A DNA stretch of 64,000 bases, taken from positions 62,001-126,000 of the forward strand of contig CAXBMQ010000009.1 in NCBI GenBank assembly GCA_963977005.1, read 5' to 3'. The notes beneath the pieces are model-generated. The model was not told the DNA's origin, ran no database searches, and was given only the letters and a program-made list of their open reading frames with translations. A program made the translations under genes and the position numbers. Positions 52,754 to 61,585 of the stretch are shown here, piece after piece. How positions within the stretch are numbered: position 1 is the first letter of the stretch; every line of letters starts with the position of its first letter. The DNA is from CAXBCP01 sp963977005. GTDB taxonomy: Bacteria > Pseudomonadota > Alphaproteobacteria > MPNO01 > UBA830.

Positions 52754-53247
52754 CAGCCACGCTCCCGCATTGCCGCGGCGACAGCCGCTTCCGCGTTATC
52801 CGCCGGTACATCCTTGCCGATAAGCCGTGTCGTTGCGGCCTGCGCAACTTCGACGGCGACCGTCTGGATGTTTGCCAGCGCTTCGGTACGCGCCTTGTCG
52901 ATGCGTGCCTCGGCCTCGGCGACATCCGCCTTGATCCGTGCCGTCAGGGCGTCCTGACGAGCGGCTGCGTCTGCGGCAAGCGCCGCATTGGCATCACGGA
53001 TGACTGTCTGGGCCTGTGCACGTGCATCGGCGACCAGCTTCTCATAAGCGGCGATCGCCTCGTCGGCTTCCTGCTTGAATTCCTCCGCTTTGCGAAGGTC
53101 TTCATCGATGCGCTCCTGGCGTTCCTGCAGGATCGTCGAGACCCGTGGCAGGGCGGCTTTCCAGAGCACGATGTAGAGCAACCCAAAGGTAACGAAGAGC
53201 CAGAATATCTGGCCGAGATACGTATGGATTTGTTCAAGTTGGGGCAT
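52753..53247 (-). CDS. atpF': ATP synthase F0 subunit b'
   Basis: The second stalk subunit, 164 residues: a membrane helix (IFWLFVTFGLLYIVLWKAAL) after a short N-terminus, then RVSTILQERQERIDEDL and a long Ala/Glu-rich coiled coil. It is 34 bp after atpE. Confidence 0.93.
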   Translation of the reverse strand: MPQLEQIHTYLGQIFWLFVTFGLLYIVLWKAALPRVSTILQERQERIDEDLRKAEEFKQEADEAIAAYEKLVADARAQAQTVIRDANAALAADAAARQDALTARIKADVAEAEARIDKARTEALANIQTVAVEVAQAATTRLIGKDVPADNAEAAVAAAMRERG

Positions 53248-53281
53248 TTGACAGCGCTACCTTATCGGCAGGTTCGGTGAA

Positions 53282-53506
53282 TTAGCCGAACAGGATGATG
53301 AGGGCGATAACCAGCGCGAAGAGCGCGATGGCTTCCACCAGGGCAAAGCCCAGCATCGTCATCGTGAACACTTCGTTGCGGGCCGCGGGGTTGCGGCCGA
53401 CAGCGGTGATGAACGCCGAGAAGATGTTACCGATACCGATACCCGCTCCGATGACGCCGATCACGGCGAGGCCGGCACCAATCAATTTGGCTGCTGCTTC
53501 TTCCAT
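53282..53506 (-). CDS. atpE: ATP synthase F0 subunit c
   Basis: The 74-residue proton-ring subunit with two helices. The polar loop is AVGRNPAARNEVF (R-N-P), and the proton-carrying Glu is in ALVEAIALFALVIALIILFG. H+ rather than Na+ specificity is expected. Confidence 0.97.
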   Translation of the reverse strand: MEEAAAKLIGAGLAVIGVIGAGIGIGNIFSAFITAVGRNPAARNEVFTMTMLGFALVEAIALFALVIALIILFG

Positions 53507-53567
53507 TTTATAGTTCCTTTCTTACGGTTTGTTCGCAGGGGGACCGGGTTTGGATTAACGGTCCCGC

Positions 53568-54317
53568 TTAGTGGAGATGCAATGCATCGTTGATATACAG
53601 GCAGGTAAGGATCGCGAAGACATAGGCCTGCAAAAACGCGATTAGAAGTTCCAGTCCGGTGAGCGCGCCGACAAAGGCGAGCGGCAGCACGCCGGCAGCA
53701 CCGAGCGCCGGGACGAAGCCGGCGAACACTTTCAGCAGGGTGTGTCCCGCCAGCATGTTCGCAAAAAGCCGCATCGCCAGGCTGACCGGGCGTGACAGGT
53801 ACGAGATGATCTCGATCGGAATCATCAGCGGCCACATCCAGATCGGCACGCCCGGCGGCACGAAGAAGGTAAAGAACTTGATACCGTGCTTGGCAAACCC
53901 AAGGATCGTGACGCCGGTAAAGACGACCATCGCCATCGCGAACGTTACCGCGATATGGCTGGTGAACGTGAAGCTGTACGGGACCATGCCGAGCATGTTG
54001 CCGATCAGAATGAACATGAACAGCGAGAAGATGAACGGGAAATACTTCCGCCCTTCGCTGCCCACGGTGTCGCGGATCAGATTGGCGACGAATTCGTAGC
54101 AGATTTCCGCAAGCGACTGCCAGCGGCCCGGAATCATCGCGCGTTTGCGCGTGCCCAGCATCATCAGCAGAACGATGAGCGTAATCGTGATCACCATCAT
54201 CAGCGCCGAGTTGCTGAATGAGATGTTGTTACCGCCGATTTCGATAGGCACCAGTTCTTTGATCTCGAACTGTTCCAGCGGGCTGTGCTGTTCTCCGCCG
54301 TGTTTCTCAGTAGCCAA
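53568..54317 (-). CDS. atpB: ATP synthase F0 subunit a
   Basis: The membrane stator with the proton half-channels, 249 residues, five or six helices. The essential Arg is in SLAMRLFANMLAGHTLLK, and the C-terminus GLELLIAFLQAYVFAILTCLYINDALHLH is typical. It follows atpI by 3 bp. Confidence 0.97.
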   Translation of the reverse strand: MATEKHGGEQHSPLEQFEIKELVPIEIGGNNISFSNSALMMVITITLIVLLMMLGTRKRAMIPGRWQSLAEICYEFVANLIRDTVGSEGRKYFPFIFSLFMFILIGNMLGMVPYSFTFTSHIAVTFAMAMVVFTGVTILGFAKHGIKFFTFFVPPGVPIWMWPLMIPIEIISYLSRPVSLAMRLFANMLAGHTLLKVFAGFVPALGAAGVLPLAFVGALTGLELLIAFLQAYVFAILTCLYINDALHLH

Positions 54318-54320
54318 CGG

Positions 54321-54689
54321 TTATTCCCCGTCCAAATCCGTTTTTGACATGTCGGGTCCCGGCTTGTCGTGCTGCCGGTACCCCACCGCGCCGCCCTGAT
54401 TCTGGACGACCCGATAAACGTTAAACATCCCCGCCGCTGCCCCCAGAACGAAGAACACCAGCATGAACCATGGTTTCGTATCCAGCCAGCTATCGAGCAG
54501 AAGCCCGAAACCGACCCCGATAACCAGTGCCGCCACCACCTCGACCCCGATCCGCATCGCAAAGCCGAGTCCGTTATTCGTGCTGTCCTTATCGCGGTCT
54601 CGCCCCGTCACAGCATCTCTTTCGCTGCGAAATTGGCTCAGCCGTTTATCCAGATCGTCACGGGACTTCGGTGGTTCGCGCTCCGTCAT
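54321..54689 (-). CDS. atpI: AtpI/AtpZ-like ATP synthase accessory protein
   Basis: A 122-residue protein from MTEREPPKSR (54689): a charged N-terminus (RDDLDKRLSQFRSERDAV) and two membrane helices (IGVEVVAALVIGVGFGLLLDSWL; MLVFFVLGAAAGMFNVYRVV). AtpI proteins head F0 operons and help c-ring assembly or Mg2+ uptake. A near-consensus promoter lies 58-86 bp upstream. Confidence 0.88.
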   Translation of the reverse strand: MTEREPPKSRDDLDKRLSQFRSERDAVTGRDRDKDSTNNGLGFAMRIGVEVVAALVIGVGFGLLLDSWLDTKPWFMLVFFVLGAAAGMFNVYRVVQNQGGAVGYRQHDKPGPDMSKTDLDGE

Positions 54690-54746
54690 CGGGAAATGAC
54701 ACGATTTAGTGGTCGCAGGCGATTTTGCACCTGCGAAAGCGAGCGC

Positions 54747-54775
54747 ACCATACGGTGAGACCAAACCACTGTCAA
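54747..54775 (-). promoter_or_regulatory. Sigma-70 promoter of the F0 operon
   Basis: Minus strand TTGACA (54770-54775), 17 bp spacer, TATGGT (54747-54752). The leader then forms a 6-bp hairpin CGCAGG / CCTGCG before atpI. Confidence 0.85.
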
Positions 54776-54828
54776 CCCTTCCTCCGGGCGTCTAACCCTT
54801 TGATTATAAACCGTAAAACAGGTGTGCG

Positions 54829-57800
54829 TCAGGCTGTCTCACGGAGTCGTTCCGCTGCTTGCAGGTCGACCGAAACAAGCTGCGAAACACCCTGTTCGGC
54901 CATCGTGACGCCGTAAAGCCGATCCATCCGCGCCATTGTCAGTCGATGATGGGTCACCAGCAGGAAACGCGTGTTCGATGCGCGGATCATTTCTTCGAGC
55001 AATTTGCAGAAACGATCGACATTGCTGTCGTCCAGCGGGGCATCGACCTCGTCGAGCACGCAGATCGGTGCCGGGTTGGTCAGGAACACTGCAAACAGCA
55101 GCGAAAGCGCCGTCAACGCCTGTTCGCCGCCCGACAGCAGCGTCATGCTCTGCAGGCGCTTGCCGGGCGGGCTGGCGAAGACCTCGAGCCCGGCTTCGAG
55201 CGGGTCGTCGGCTTCGGTCAGCCGCAGATGCGCCCGCCCGCCGCCGAACAGCTTGGCGAAAAGTTCGCGGAAATGCTGGTCAACCTCGTTAAACGCCGCC
55301 AGAAGTCGTTCGCGCCCCTCGCGGTTCAGGCCGGAAATGCCCTGCCGCAGGCGCGCGATCGCGGCGATCAGGTCTTCGCGCTCGGTTTCCATGCCGCGAA
55401 TCTTTTCGTCCAGTTCCGACGCTTCCTGTTCGGCGCGGAGGTTCACCGGGCCCATATTGTCGCGTTCGCGCTGCAGGCGTTCGAGCTTCTGCTCGACCGT
55501 ATCATGCGCCGGAAGTTCCTCTTCGGCGTCGATGTCGACCGATGCGAGCGCTTCTTCGGGCTTGCACTCGAGACGCTCGGCCACACGCTCGGCAATGACC
55601 GCGAGGTTCTGGTCGATCTGTTCGACAGCCGCTTCGCGCCTCACCCGGTCTTCGCGGGTTTCGGCGAGACGGGCCTCGCCATTCCGCAGTTCGCGGGTCA
55701 GGTTTTCAAGCGTCGTTTCCGCCTGGGCGAGGCTGTCCGCCGCCTGGTTGCGGGCCGTCTCGGCCTCGCCGATGCGGTCGAGCAGGGCCGAGCGCTCCTC
55801 GGCGATCTCCGCCGGACGGGCCTCTAGCTTCTGGTGCTCCGCTACTTCCTGAGCGCGCCGCGCGGTTAGCTGTTCCAGCTGTTTGAGCGCATTCGCTGCA
55901 CGGCTGTGCCAGGATGCAAGCTCGTTGGCGATCACCTGAAGACGCAGGATACGGGTTTCCGATTCCTGGTCGAGCCGGTCGTGGGCGCTGCGGATTTCGG
56001 CCAGCGTCGCCCGCTTCTCGGCCAGTTCGCGCTGCTGGCGTTCAACCTCGGTCCGGCGTGCGGGGACGTCGGCGAGGCTCTGGAGGTCCTGTTTCGCCGT
56101 CTGTTCCTGCGTATCGAGTTCGGCGACGTCGGCCTGGAGGCTTTCGATTGCATCTTTCAGGCCGCTGACGCGCGAGCGGGCATCCGCCGTGCTCTCGGCA
56201 AGTGCCGTGGCGGCGTTACCGGTTTCCTGAGCGGCCTTGTCCGCGGCCCAGACGCCTTCGCGCGCCTTGCGTTCGGCATCGGCGGCATCGCGGGCGGCAG
56301 CGGCGGTTTTTTCACGCGCGGCCTGTGCGATCGCCGATTTGGCGTCGGCGTTTTCCAGGTCGACAAGCATTTCTTCGAGGCGGTTGCGCTGGGCCAGACG
56401 CGTCGCGGCGGCGGTCGGCGCTCCGGCAGCGGCGGTAAAGCCGTCCCACCGCCATAGCGCGCCATTGGCGGAAACCAGCCGCTGGCCCTGTTCCAGCCTG
56501 TCGTGCAGCCGGTTTCCCTGTTCTTCCGTCTCGACAATGCCGATCTGCGACAGGCGCCGCATCAGCGCGGCCGGTCCGCGGACGACTTCGCTCAGACGGC
56601 GGACGTTGTCGGGCAGGCCCTTCGGGTTGGCGAACATGGGCAATGCCCGCCAATGGATCGGCGAGGCCTCGTCGGTCGGCGCGATCAGGTCGTCGCCCAG
56701 CGCGGCACCCAGCGCCATTTCGTAACCGGTATCGACCTCGACGGCGTCGATCATTGGCGGCCAAAGCTCCGGATCGCCGAATTCCAGCAGTTCGCTCAGC
56801 GCTTCCTGTTCGGCCCGCAGTTTTGCCGCAGCCGAGGCTGCAGTCTGGTGCGCTTCGCGTGCCTCGTTCTCGGCAGTGCGGGCAGCGGTTGTTGCGGTCT
56901 CGGCATCCTGAAGCGCGTCGCGCGCTGCCTGCGCTTGGTTGCGGGCGTCTTCCGCAGCCTTCCGGGCTTCTTCGAGCGCGCCGTCATCGTCGGCGGCCTG
57001 GGCGGCTTCGCGCTGCTCGGCCTCGATGTTTGTGCGGCGTTCGTTGAGCCGCTTGCGGCGGATTTCGAACTCGGCAAGCTGGCGCGTCAGCGTCGCTTCG
57101 CGGGTCTCGTCGGCCACCACCGAGCGGGTCAGTTCGGCGACGGTCTGTTCGCGTTTGCCGACGTCGGCCTGAGCCTCGGCAAGCCGCGCCTTCGCGGTTT
57201 CCAGATCGTCGGCTTCGCGGGTCTGGGCGTCCCGAATAGCGGTCGCTTCGGCCTCCAGTTTTTCGACGGCCTCGGTGGCATCGCCGCCGAGACTTTTTTC
57301 GCGCGCGATATCGCCGTCTATCATCGTGATTCGGTTGCTGATTTCCGCCCGCAGGGATTCGATGCGCCGTTCCTCGGCATCGAGCGCATCGCGGGCGACC
57401 ATCAGTCGCTGCAACGCGGCGGCGGCTTCGGCTTCCTTCTGGCGAAGACCAGGCAGAACCGTGGATGCGTCTGCCTGTGCCGTCGTCGCGGACGCAACGG
57501 CCTGGGTCAGTTCTGCGACCAATGTCTCGATGGCGTTGAACTGCTCGGCGGCGGCTTCGCGCTCGGACTGCGCGGCGACCCAGCGCAAATGCAGCAGGAT
57601 CGCTTCATGGCGTTTGATGTGGTCCGACAGGTTGCGGTAGCGCGTTGCTTGGCGGGCCTGGCGTTTCAGTACCCGGTGCTGTTCCTCGAGCGCGCCGACG
57701 ATGTCCTCCAGGCGCTCCAGGTTTGCTTCGGCCGCGCGCAAACGCAGTTCGGCTTCGTGACGCCGGGCGTGAAGGCCGGTAATGCCGGCGGCTTCTTCAA

Positions 57801-58290
57801 GCAGCCCTCGGCGCTGGGTCGGTTTCGCGTTGATGATGGCGCCGATACGGCCCTGGCTGACCATGGCGGTCGATCGCGCGCCGGTGGAGGCATCCGCGAA
57901 CAGCATCTGGACATCGCGCGCCCGCGTGTCCATGCCGTTGACCTTGTAGTTCGATCCCTGGCCGCGTTCGATCCGGCGCACGATATCCAGTTCGTCGGTA
58001 TCGTTGAACTGGGCCGGCGCGCGTCGGTCCGAATTGTCCATCGACAGGATGACTTCCGCGAGGTTCCGCGACGGCCGGTCGGCGGTGCCCGCGAAGATCA
58101 TGTCGTCCATTTCGGCGCCGCGCATCTGCTTGGCCGACGTTTCGCCCATCGCCCAGCGCAGAGCCTCGACCAGGTTCGATTTGCCACAGCCATTCGGGCC
58201 GACGATTCCGGTCAATCCCTCGTCGATGACCAGTTCGGTCGGGTCGACGAAGGACTTGAAGCCGGTGATGCGCATACGGTTGAACTGCAC
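54829..58290 (-). CDS. smc: Chromosome segregation protein SMC
   Basis: A 1153-residue condensin-like ATPase. Walker A is in IVGPNGCGKSNLVEALRWAMGE near the N-terminus. Long coiled coils (about 170-500 and 660-1000) flank a hinge near 515-640. The C-terminal head has the signature LLSGGEQALTALSLLFAVFL and Walker B PICVLDEVDAPLDDSN. It is 31 bp after the dsbA-like gene, in the order mutY / DUF721 / dsbA / smc common in alphaproteobacteria. Confidence 0.97.
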   Translation of the reverse strand: MQFNRMRITGFKSFVDPTELVIDEGLTGIVGPNGCGKSNLVEALRWAMGETSAKQMRGAEMDDMIFAGTADRPSRNLAEVILSMDNSDRRAPAQFNDTDELDIVRRIERGQGSNYKVNGMDTRARDVQMLFADASTGARSTAMVSQGRIGAIINAKPTQRRGLLEEAAGITGLHARRHEAELRLRAAEANLERLEDIVGALEEQHRVLKRQARQATRYRNLSDHIKRHEAILLHLRWVAAQSEREAAAEQFNAIETLVAELTQAVASATTAQADASTVLPGLRQKEAEAAAALQRLMVARDALDAEERRIESLRAEISNRITMIDGDIAREKSLGGDATEAVEKLEAEATAIRDAQTREADDLETAKARLAEAQADVGKREQTVAELTRSVVADETREATLTRQLAEFEIRRKRLNERRTNIEAEQREAAQAADDDGALEEARKAAEDARNQAQAARDALQDAETATTAARTAENEAREAHQTAASAAAKLRAEQEALSELLEFGDPELWPPMIDAVEVDTGYEMALGAALGDDLIAPTDEASPIHWRALPMFANPKGLPDNVRRLSEVVRGPAALMRRLSQIGIVETEEQGNRLHDRLEQGQRLVSANGALWRWDGFTAAAGAPTAAATRLAQRNRLEEMLVDLENADAKSAIAQAAREKTAAAARDAADAERKAREGVWAADKAAQETGNAATALAESTADARSRVSGLKDAIESLQADVAELDTQEQTAKQDLQSLADVPARRTEVERQQRELAEKRATLAEIRSAHDRLDQESETRILRLQVIANELASWHSRAANALKQLEQLTARRAQEVAEHQKLEARPAEIAEERSALLDRIGEAETARNQAADSLAQAETTLENLTRELRNGEARLAETREDRVRREAAVEQIDQNLAVIAERVAERLECKPEEALASVDIDAEEELPAHDTVEQKLERLQRERDNMGPVNLRAEQEASELDEKIRGMETEREDLIAAIARLRQGISGLNREGRERLLAAFNEVDQHFRELFAKLFGGGRAHLRLTEADDPLEAGLEVFASPPGKRLQSMTLLSGGEQALTALSLLFAVFLTNPAPICVLDEVDAPLDDSNVDRFCKLLEEMIRASNTRFLLVTHHRLTMARMDRLYGVTMAEQGVSQLVSVDLQAAERLRETA

Positions 58291-58321
58291 CGCTTAGTTA
58301 CTCCTGATCATTTTACAGTGT

Positions 58322-58972
58322 TCATTCAGCAAGTTTCCGGTTCAGCAGGGTCCGCATCTGGTCGAGCGTCATGCCGCCGCCAAAGCGCTCGCCGTTGACG
58401 AAGACGGTCGGCGTCGCCTGCACCTTGAATTCGTTGGATGCTTCCAGCCGCTGCTGCAGGATTCCGTTCTGGACTTCGACGTCCTTGAGGCAGGCTTCGA
58501 ACTTGCTCTGCGACATGCCGCCCAGCTTGGCGAGGTTGCCGAGCGCCGAAATCGGGTTGGAGGCACGCGACCACTGGCCCTGCGCCGCGTAGAACGTGTC
58601 GATAAAACCGAAGAAGCTGTCCCGGCCCGCGCAGCGGGCCACCATCGCCGCGCCCAGCGCCAGCCGGTCGAGCGGAAAGTCGCGATAGACGTAGCGAATC
58701 TTGCCGGTATCGACGAATTCCTTCTTGATATCGGGCAGCACGGAAGTGTGGAACTGTGCGCAGTGCGGGCAGGTCAGCGACGCGTATTCGACAAGCACGA
58801 CCTTGGCGTCCGCCGGGCCCATGGCATATTCCTTGTCGGTCAGCTTCAGATCGGCGACCGTGCCGCTCGGTGCGGGCGGTTCGACGACCTTGTTCTGAGC
58901 AAGGACAGGCGCGCTCCCGATAAGGATCAGGGCCGCCAGGGCGATTCCAAATTTATTCAACATATTCCGCAT
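58322..58972 (-). CDS. DsbA family periplasmic thiol oxidoreductase
   Basis: A 216-residue exported protein: signal peptide (FGIALAALILIGSAPVLAQ), thioredoxin fold with active site LTCPHCAQFH (CPHC) and cis-Pro loop QATPTVFVNGERF. Start ATG 58972 (58975 also possible) after GGGAGAG. The longer open frame upstream overlaps the DUF721 gene and is not used. DsbA/DsbG-like oxidase or isomerase. Confidence 0.9.
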   Translation of the reverse strand: MRNMLNKFGIALAALILIGSAPVLAQNKVVEPPAPSGTVADLKLTDKEYAMGPADAKVVLVEYASLTCPHCAQFHTSVLPDIKKEFVDTGKIRYVYRDFPLDRLALGAAMVARCAGRDSFFGFIDTFYAAQGQWSRASNPISALGNLAKLGGMSQSKFEACLKDVEVQNGILQQRLEASNEFKVQATPTVFVNGERFGGGMTLDQMRTLLNRKLAE

Positions 58973-59078
58973 CATTCTCTCCCTGATACAATATCTAGCG
59001 TGCAAAAATGAGTCCAGCGCAGGATGGACCGCAAATGTGGCGGTTTTCGGGCATTTTGGAAGTGATTCTAAGTTATCC

Positions 59079-59639
59079 TCAGCCCGATTCCCGGCCGGAG
59101 TCTGCGCCCGGTCCATTGCCCGGCCCTCTGCCGGTGCGCACGGCGCGCCCCAACCGGAGGAGCGCGTCCCTCAGGCCCGTATCGCCCATCTCGCCGACGG
59201 TGCGTTGCAGTCGGGCTTCGTCCGCGGTGTTAAGCCGGGGCGGCGTGACCCGCCGCGGCTTGCGCTGCGGCGGGATCGGCCCCTGGGCATAGCGAAGGTC
59301 CGCGACCGCGCGGTAGCCGAAGAATCCGTTGATCCGGTCGATGATCTGCGGCGCGCTATGCTGTAATTCGAGCGCATAGCCAGACGCAACGCGCAGATGG
59401 AGGATCGCATCCGTCTTGCTGCTCCGCGGAAATGCCAGCTTCTGGGGTACGGTATATCGTGCCATCTCCTCGCCGACGATCGCCGGCCAGTCGGTGATCA
59501 GCTTTGCCTGCGCGAACCCGCGTTTGCGCAGCGCCGGTGCGGCGAGATGGGGCAGGCTGGTGCCCACGGTCAGCAGCCCGCGCGCCTTCCTTTGCGACGG
59601 GTCGTGCGGCGGGCGTTTGCGGGCGGGCTTTTTGATCAT
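59079..59639 (-). CDS. DUF721 / DciA-like protein
   Basis: 186 residues. The domain at about 30-120 shows KRGFAQAKLITDWPAIVGEEMARYTVPQKL, then ILHLRVASGYALELQHSAPQIIDRINGFFGY, as in DUF721 proteins, including DciA helicase loaders. The C-terminal tail is Pro/Arg-rich and low complexity. It is divergent from mutY and precedes the dsbA-like gene. DciA activity is inferred only. Confidence 0.8.
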   Translation of the reverse strand: MIKKPARKRPPHDPSQRKARGLLTVGTSLPHLAAPALRKRGFAQAKLITDWPAIVGEEMARYTVPQKLAFPRSSKTDAILHLRVASGYALELQHSAPQIIDRINGFFGYRAVADLRYAQGPIPPQRKPRRVTPPRLNTADEARLQRTVGEMGDTGLRDALLRLGRAVRTGRGPGNGPGADSGRESG

Positions 59640-59766
59640 GCGTTTATGGTAGGGTGGTCGACGATGCCCGACAACTGTCGAACGGGCGATTTACGAATGA
59701 ATTGTCCGTGATCCGATGCCGCGCACCCGCAGACTCTGACCACAGCCGAACCGCAGAACCGATCCA

Positions 59767-60849
59767 GTGACCGACGCCTCATCTCCCCAGACTGCCGACC
59801 TGCTGCTGACCTGGTACGATCGCCACCGGCGCGCCATGCCGTGGCGTGCGCCACCGGGCCAGGCCGCCGAGCCGTACCATGTCTGGCTCAGCGAGATCAT
59901 GCTACAGCAGACCACGGTCGCGACGGTGGATCCGTATTTCGAACGATTCCTTTCCCGGTGGCCGACGGTTGCCGATCTCGCCGCCGCCGACCTTGACGAG
60001 GTGCTGCATGGCTGGCAGGGACTGGGCTATTACGCCCGCGCCCGCAACCTGCATAAATGCGCGAATGTCGTGGCAAACGAACTCGGGGGTGTGTTTCCCG
60101 ACACCGAGGCCGGCCTCCTGAAACTGCCGGGCATCGGCCCCTATACGGCCGCCGCGATCGCCGCCATCGCCTTCGACCGCCGGGCGACGGTGGTGGACGG
60201 TAACGTGGAACGGGTGATGGCGCGATTGTTCGCGGTCCAGGAGCCGCTGCCGGGATCGAAGGAAACGCTGCGTGCCCACGCGATCAGCGTCACCCCGGAT
60301 GCGCGGTTCGGCGACTACGCCCAGGCGACGATGGATCTCGGCGCCACGATCTGTTCGCCGACAAAGCCGGCTTGCACGATCTGCCCGCTGACCGGCCTGT
60401 GTGCGGCGAGGCGGCTTGGCATTGCCGAAGAGCTCCCCAAAAAAACGCCCAAGGCCCAACGCCCGACCCGGCGCGGCGTTGCGTTCTGGATCGTGGCGCC
60501 GGACGGGTCCGTGCTGCTGCGGCGGCGGGTGGAATCCGGCCTGCTCGGCGGCATGATGGAAGTGCCGTCCACCGAGTGGGTGCCAGACGGGTCATGGACG
60601 GCGGCTGCGGCGGCGAGGCAAGCGCCAAAAGGAATGCCGGTCGCGGCCGATTGGCAGGAGGTCAAGGGCCTTGTCCGCCATACTTTCACTCATTTCCATC
60701 TGGAGCTGACGGTGCTTGCCACGCGGGTGGACGATACAGCCGGGCTGGACGGAGTGTGGTGTACGCCGGGGAATTTCGGCGATTACGCGTTGCCGACGGT
60801 CATGAAAAAGGTCGTGCGGATCGGGGCGGGGTTCAGGAGGCGGACTTGA
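59767..60849 (+). CDS. mutY: A/G-specific adenine glycosylase
   Basis: Removes adenine mispaired with 8-oxoguanine. GTG start 59767; 360 residues. Blocks: MPWRAPPGQAAEPYHVWLSEIMLQQT, the helix-hairpin-helix LLKLPGIGPYTAAAIAAIAF, catalytic Asp in VVDGNVERVMAR, the 4Fe-4S Cys in ICSPTKPACTICPLTGLCAA, and a C-terminal NUDT-like domain (VRHTFTHFHLELTVLA). It diverges from DUF721. Confidence 0.96.
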   Translation: MTDASSPQTADLLLTWYDRHRRAMPWRAPPGQAAEPYHVWLSEIMLQQTTVATVDPYFERFLSRWPTVADLAAADLDEVLHGWQGLGYYARARNLHKCANVVANELGGVFPDTEAGLLKLPGIGPYTAAAIAAIAFDRRATVVDGNVERVMARLFAVQEPLPGSKETLRAHAISVTPDARFGDYAQATMDLGATICSPTKPACTICPLTGLCAARRLGIAEELPKKTPKAQRPTRRGVAFWIVAPDGSVLLRRRVESGLLGGMMEVPSTEWVPDGSWTAAAAARQAPKGMPVAADWQEVKGLVRHTFTHFHLELTVLATRVDDTAGLDGVWCTPGNFGDYALPTVMKKVVRIGAGFRRRT

Positions 60850-60860
60850 ACGGCAACAGG

Positions 60861-61568
60861 CTAGTTTGTGTTTGCCGGGTGCAACACATCTCTGAGGTTA
60901 AAAGCAGCTCCCCGTTCCGGGCAGGATTTGGACTTCGCCGAACTTGTGCCGATGGTTAAAGGGACACCACCTTCCCGCCAGCCGAGTTTGTGGGTCCTAT
61001 GTTCGGCGAGCAGTTCGTCATTCGCAAATTTTTTGACCCGGTAATCCTTGGTTTCGAGGTACGTGCGATCGTACCAGGTTGTCGAATTCGAATAGATTAC
61101 TTTGTAGTCGGCGTTGAATTCCTTAATCGGCGTGAAAACGAAACACTTGTCATATTTTGCGAGCCATTGCCGATAGAATTTGCTGCAGCGCGGATGGTCG
61201 TCTTGCTCATAAGTGGCTCGATACTTGCCAGCCGACTGGTTGAACCGGTGCGCCTCAGAACCGATATATAGGCGATCCTCACCCGCGGTAAATTCCACGT
61301 ATTTGTATGCAGTGTGGCGGCCCACAAGGAGCGAATGTATGAGTGCAATCCGATAAATCTCGGGATTCGAGGAATAGGGATCGGATCGTCGCGTACGAAC
61401 GCCTTCAAAAACCACCCCATCCACATTGCTGACCGTTCTACTGATGTGTGTGCCGATACTGGAACCGCAGGCTTCCTCCCAAGCAACCGACCCGACGTGG
61501 CTTGGCCCACCGCAGCCGGACAATACGCCAACGAGAAATATCAGAAATGGGATAAGCCTTAGCGACAT
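60861..61568 (-). CDS. Predicted lipoprotein, unknown function
   Basis: A 235-residue protein from ATG 61568 with lipobox VLSGC (Cys19). The mature part is rich in aromatic and charged residues (YKVIYSNSTTWYDRTYLETKDY), with a few Cys (EEACGSS; HPRCSKF; YDKCFVF). No family recognised. The open frame continues upstream antisense to ccrM, which is not used. Base composition looks less GC-rich than its neighbours. It starts 17 bp after ccrM. Confidence 0.7.
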   Translation of the reverse strand: MSLRLIPFLIFLVGVLSGCGGPSHVGSVAWEEACGSSIGTHISRTVSNVDGVVFEGVRTRRSDPYSSNPEIYRIALIHSLLVGRHTAYKYVEFTAGEDRLYIGSEAHRFNQSAGKYRATYEQDDHPRCSKFYRQWLAKYDKCFVFTPIKEFNADYKVIYSNSTTWYDRTYLETKDYRVKKFANDELLAEHRTHKLGWREGGVPLTIGTSSAKSKSCPERGAAFNLRDVLHPANTN

Positions 61569-61585
61569 TGCTTTGTTTCTATTTT

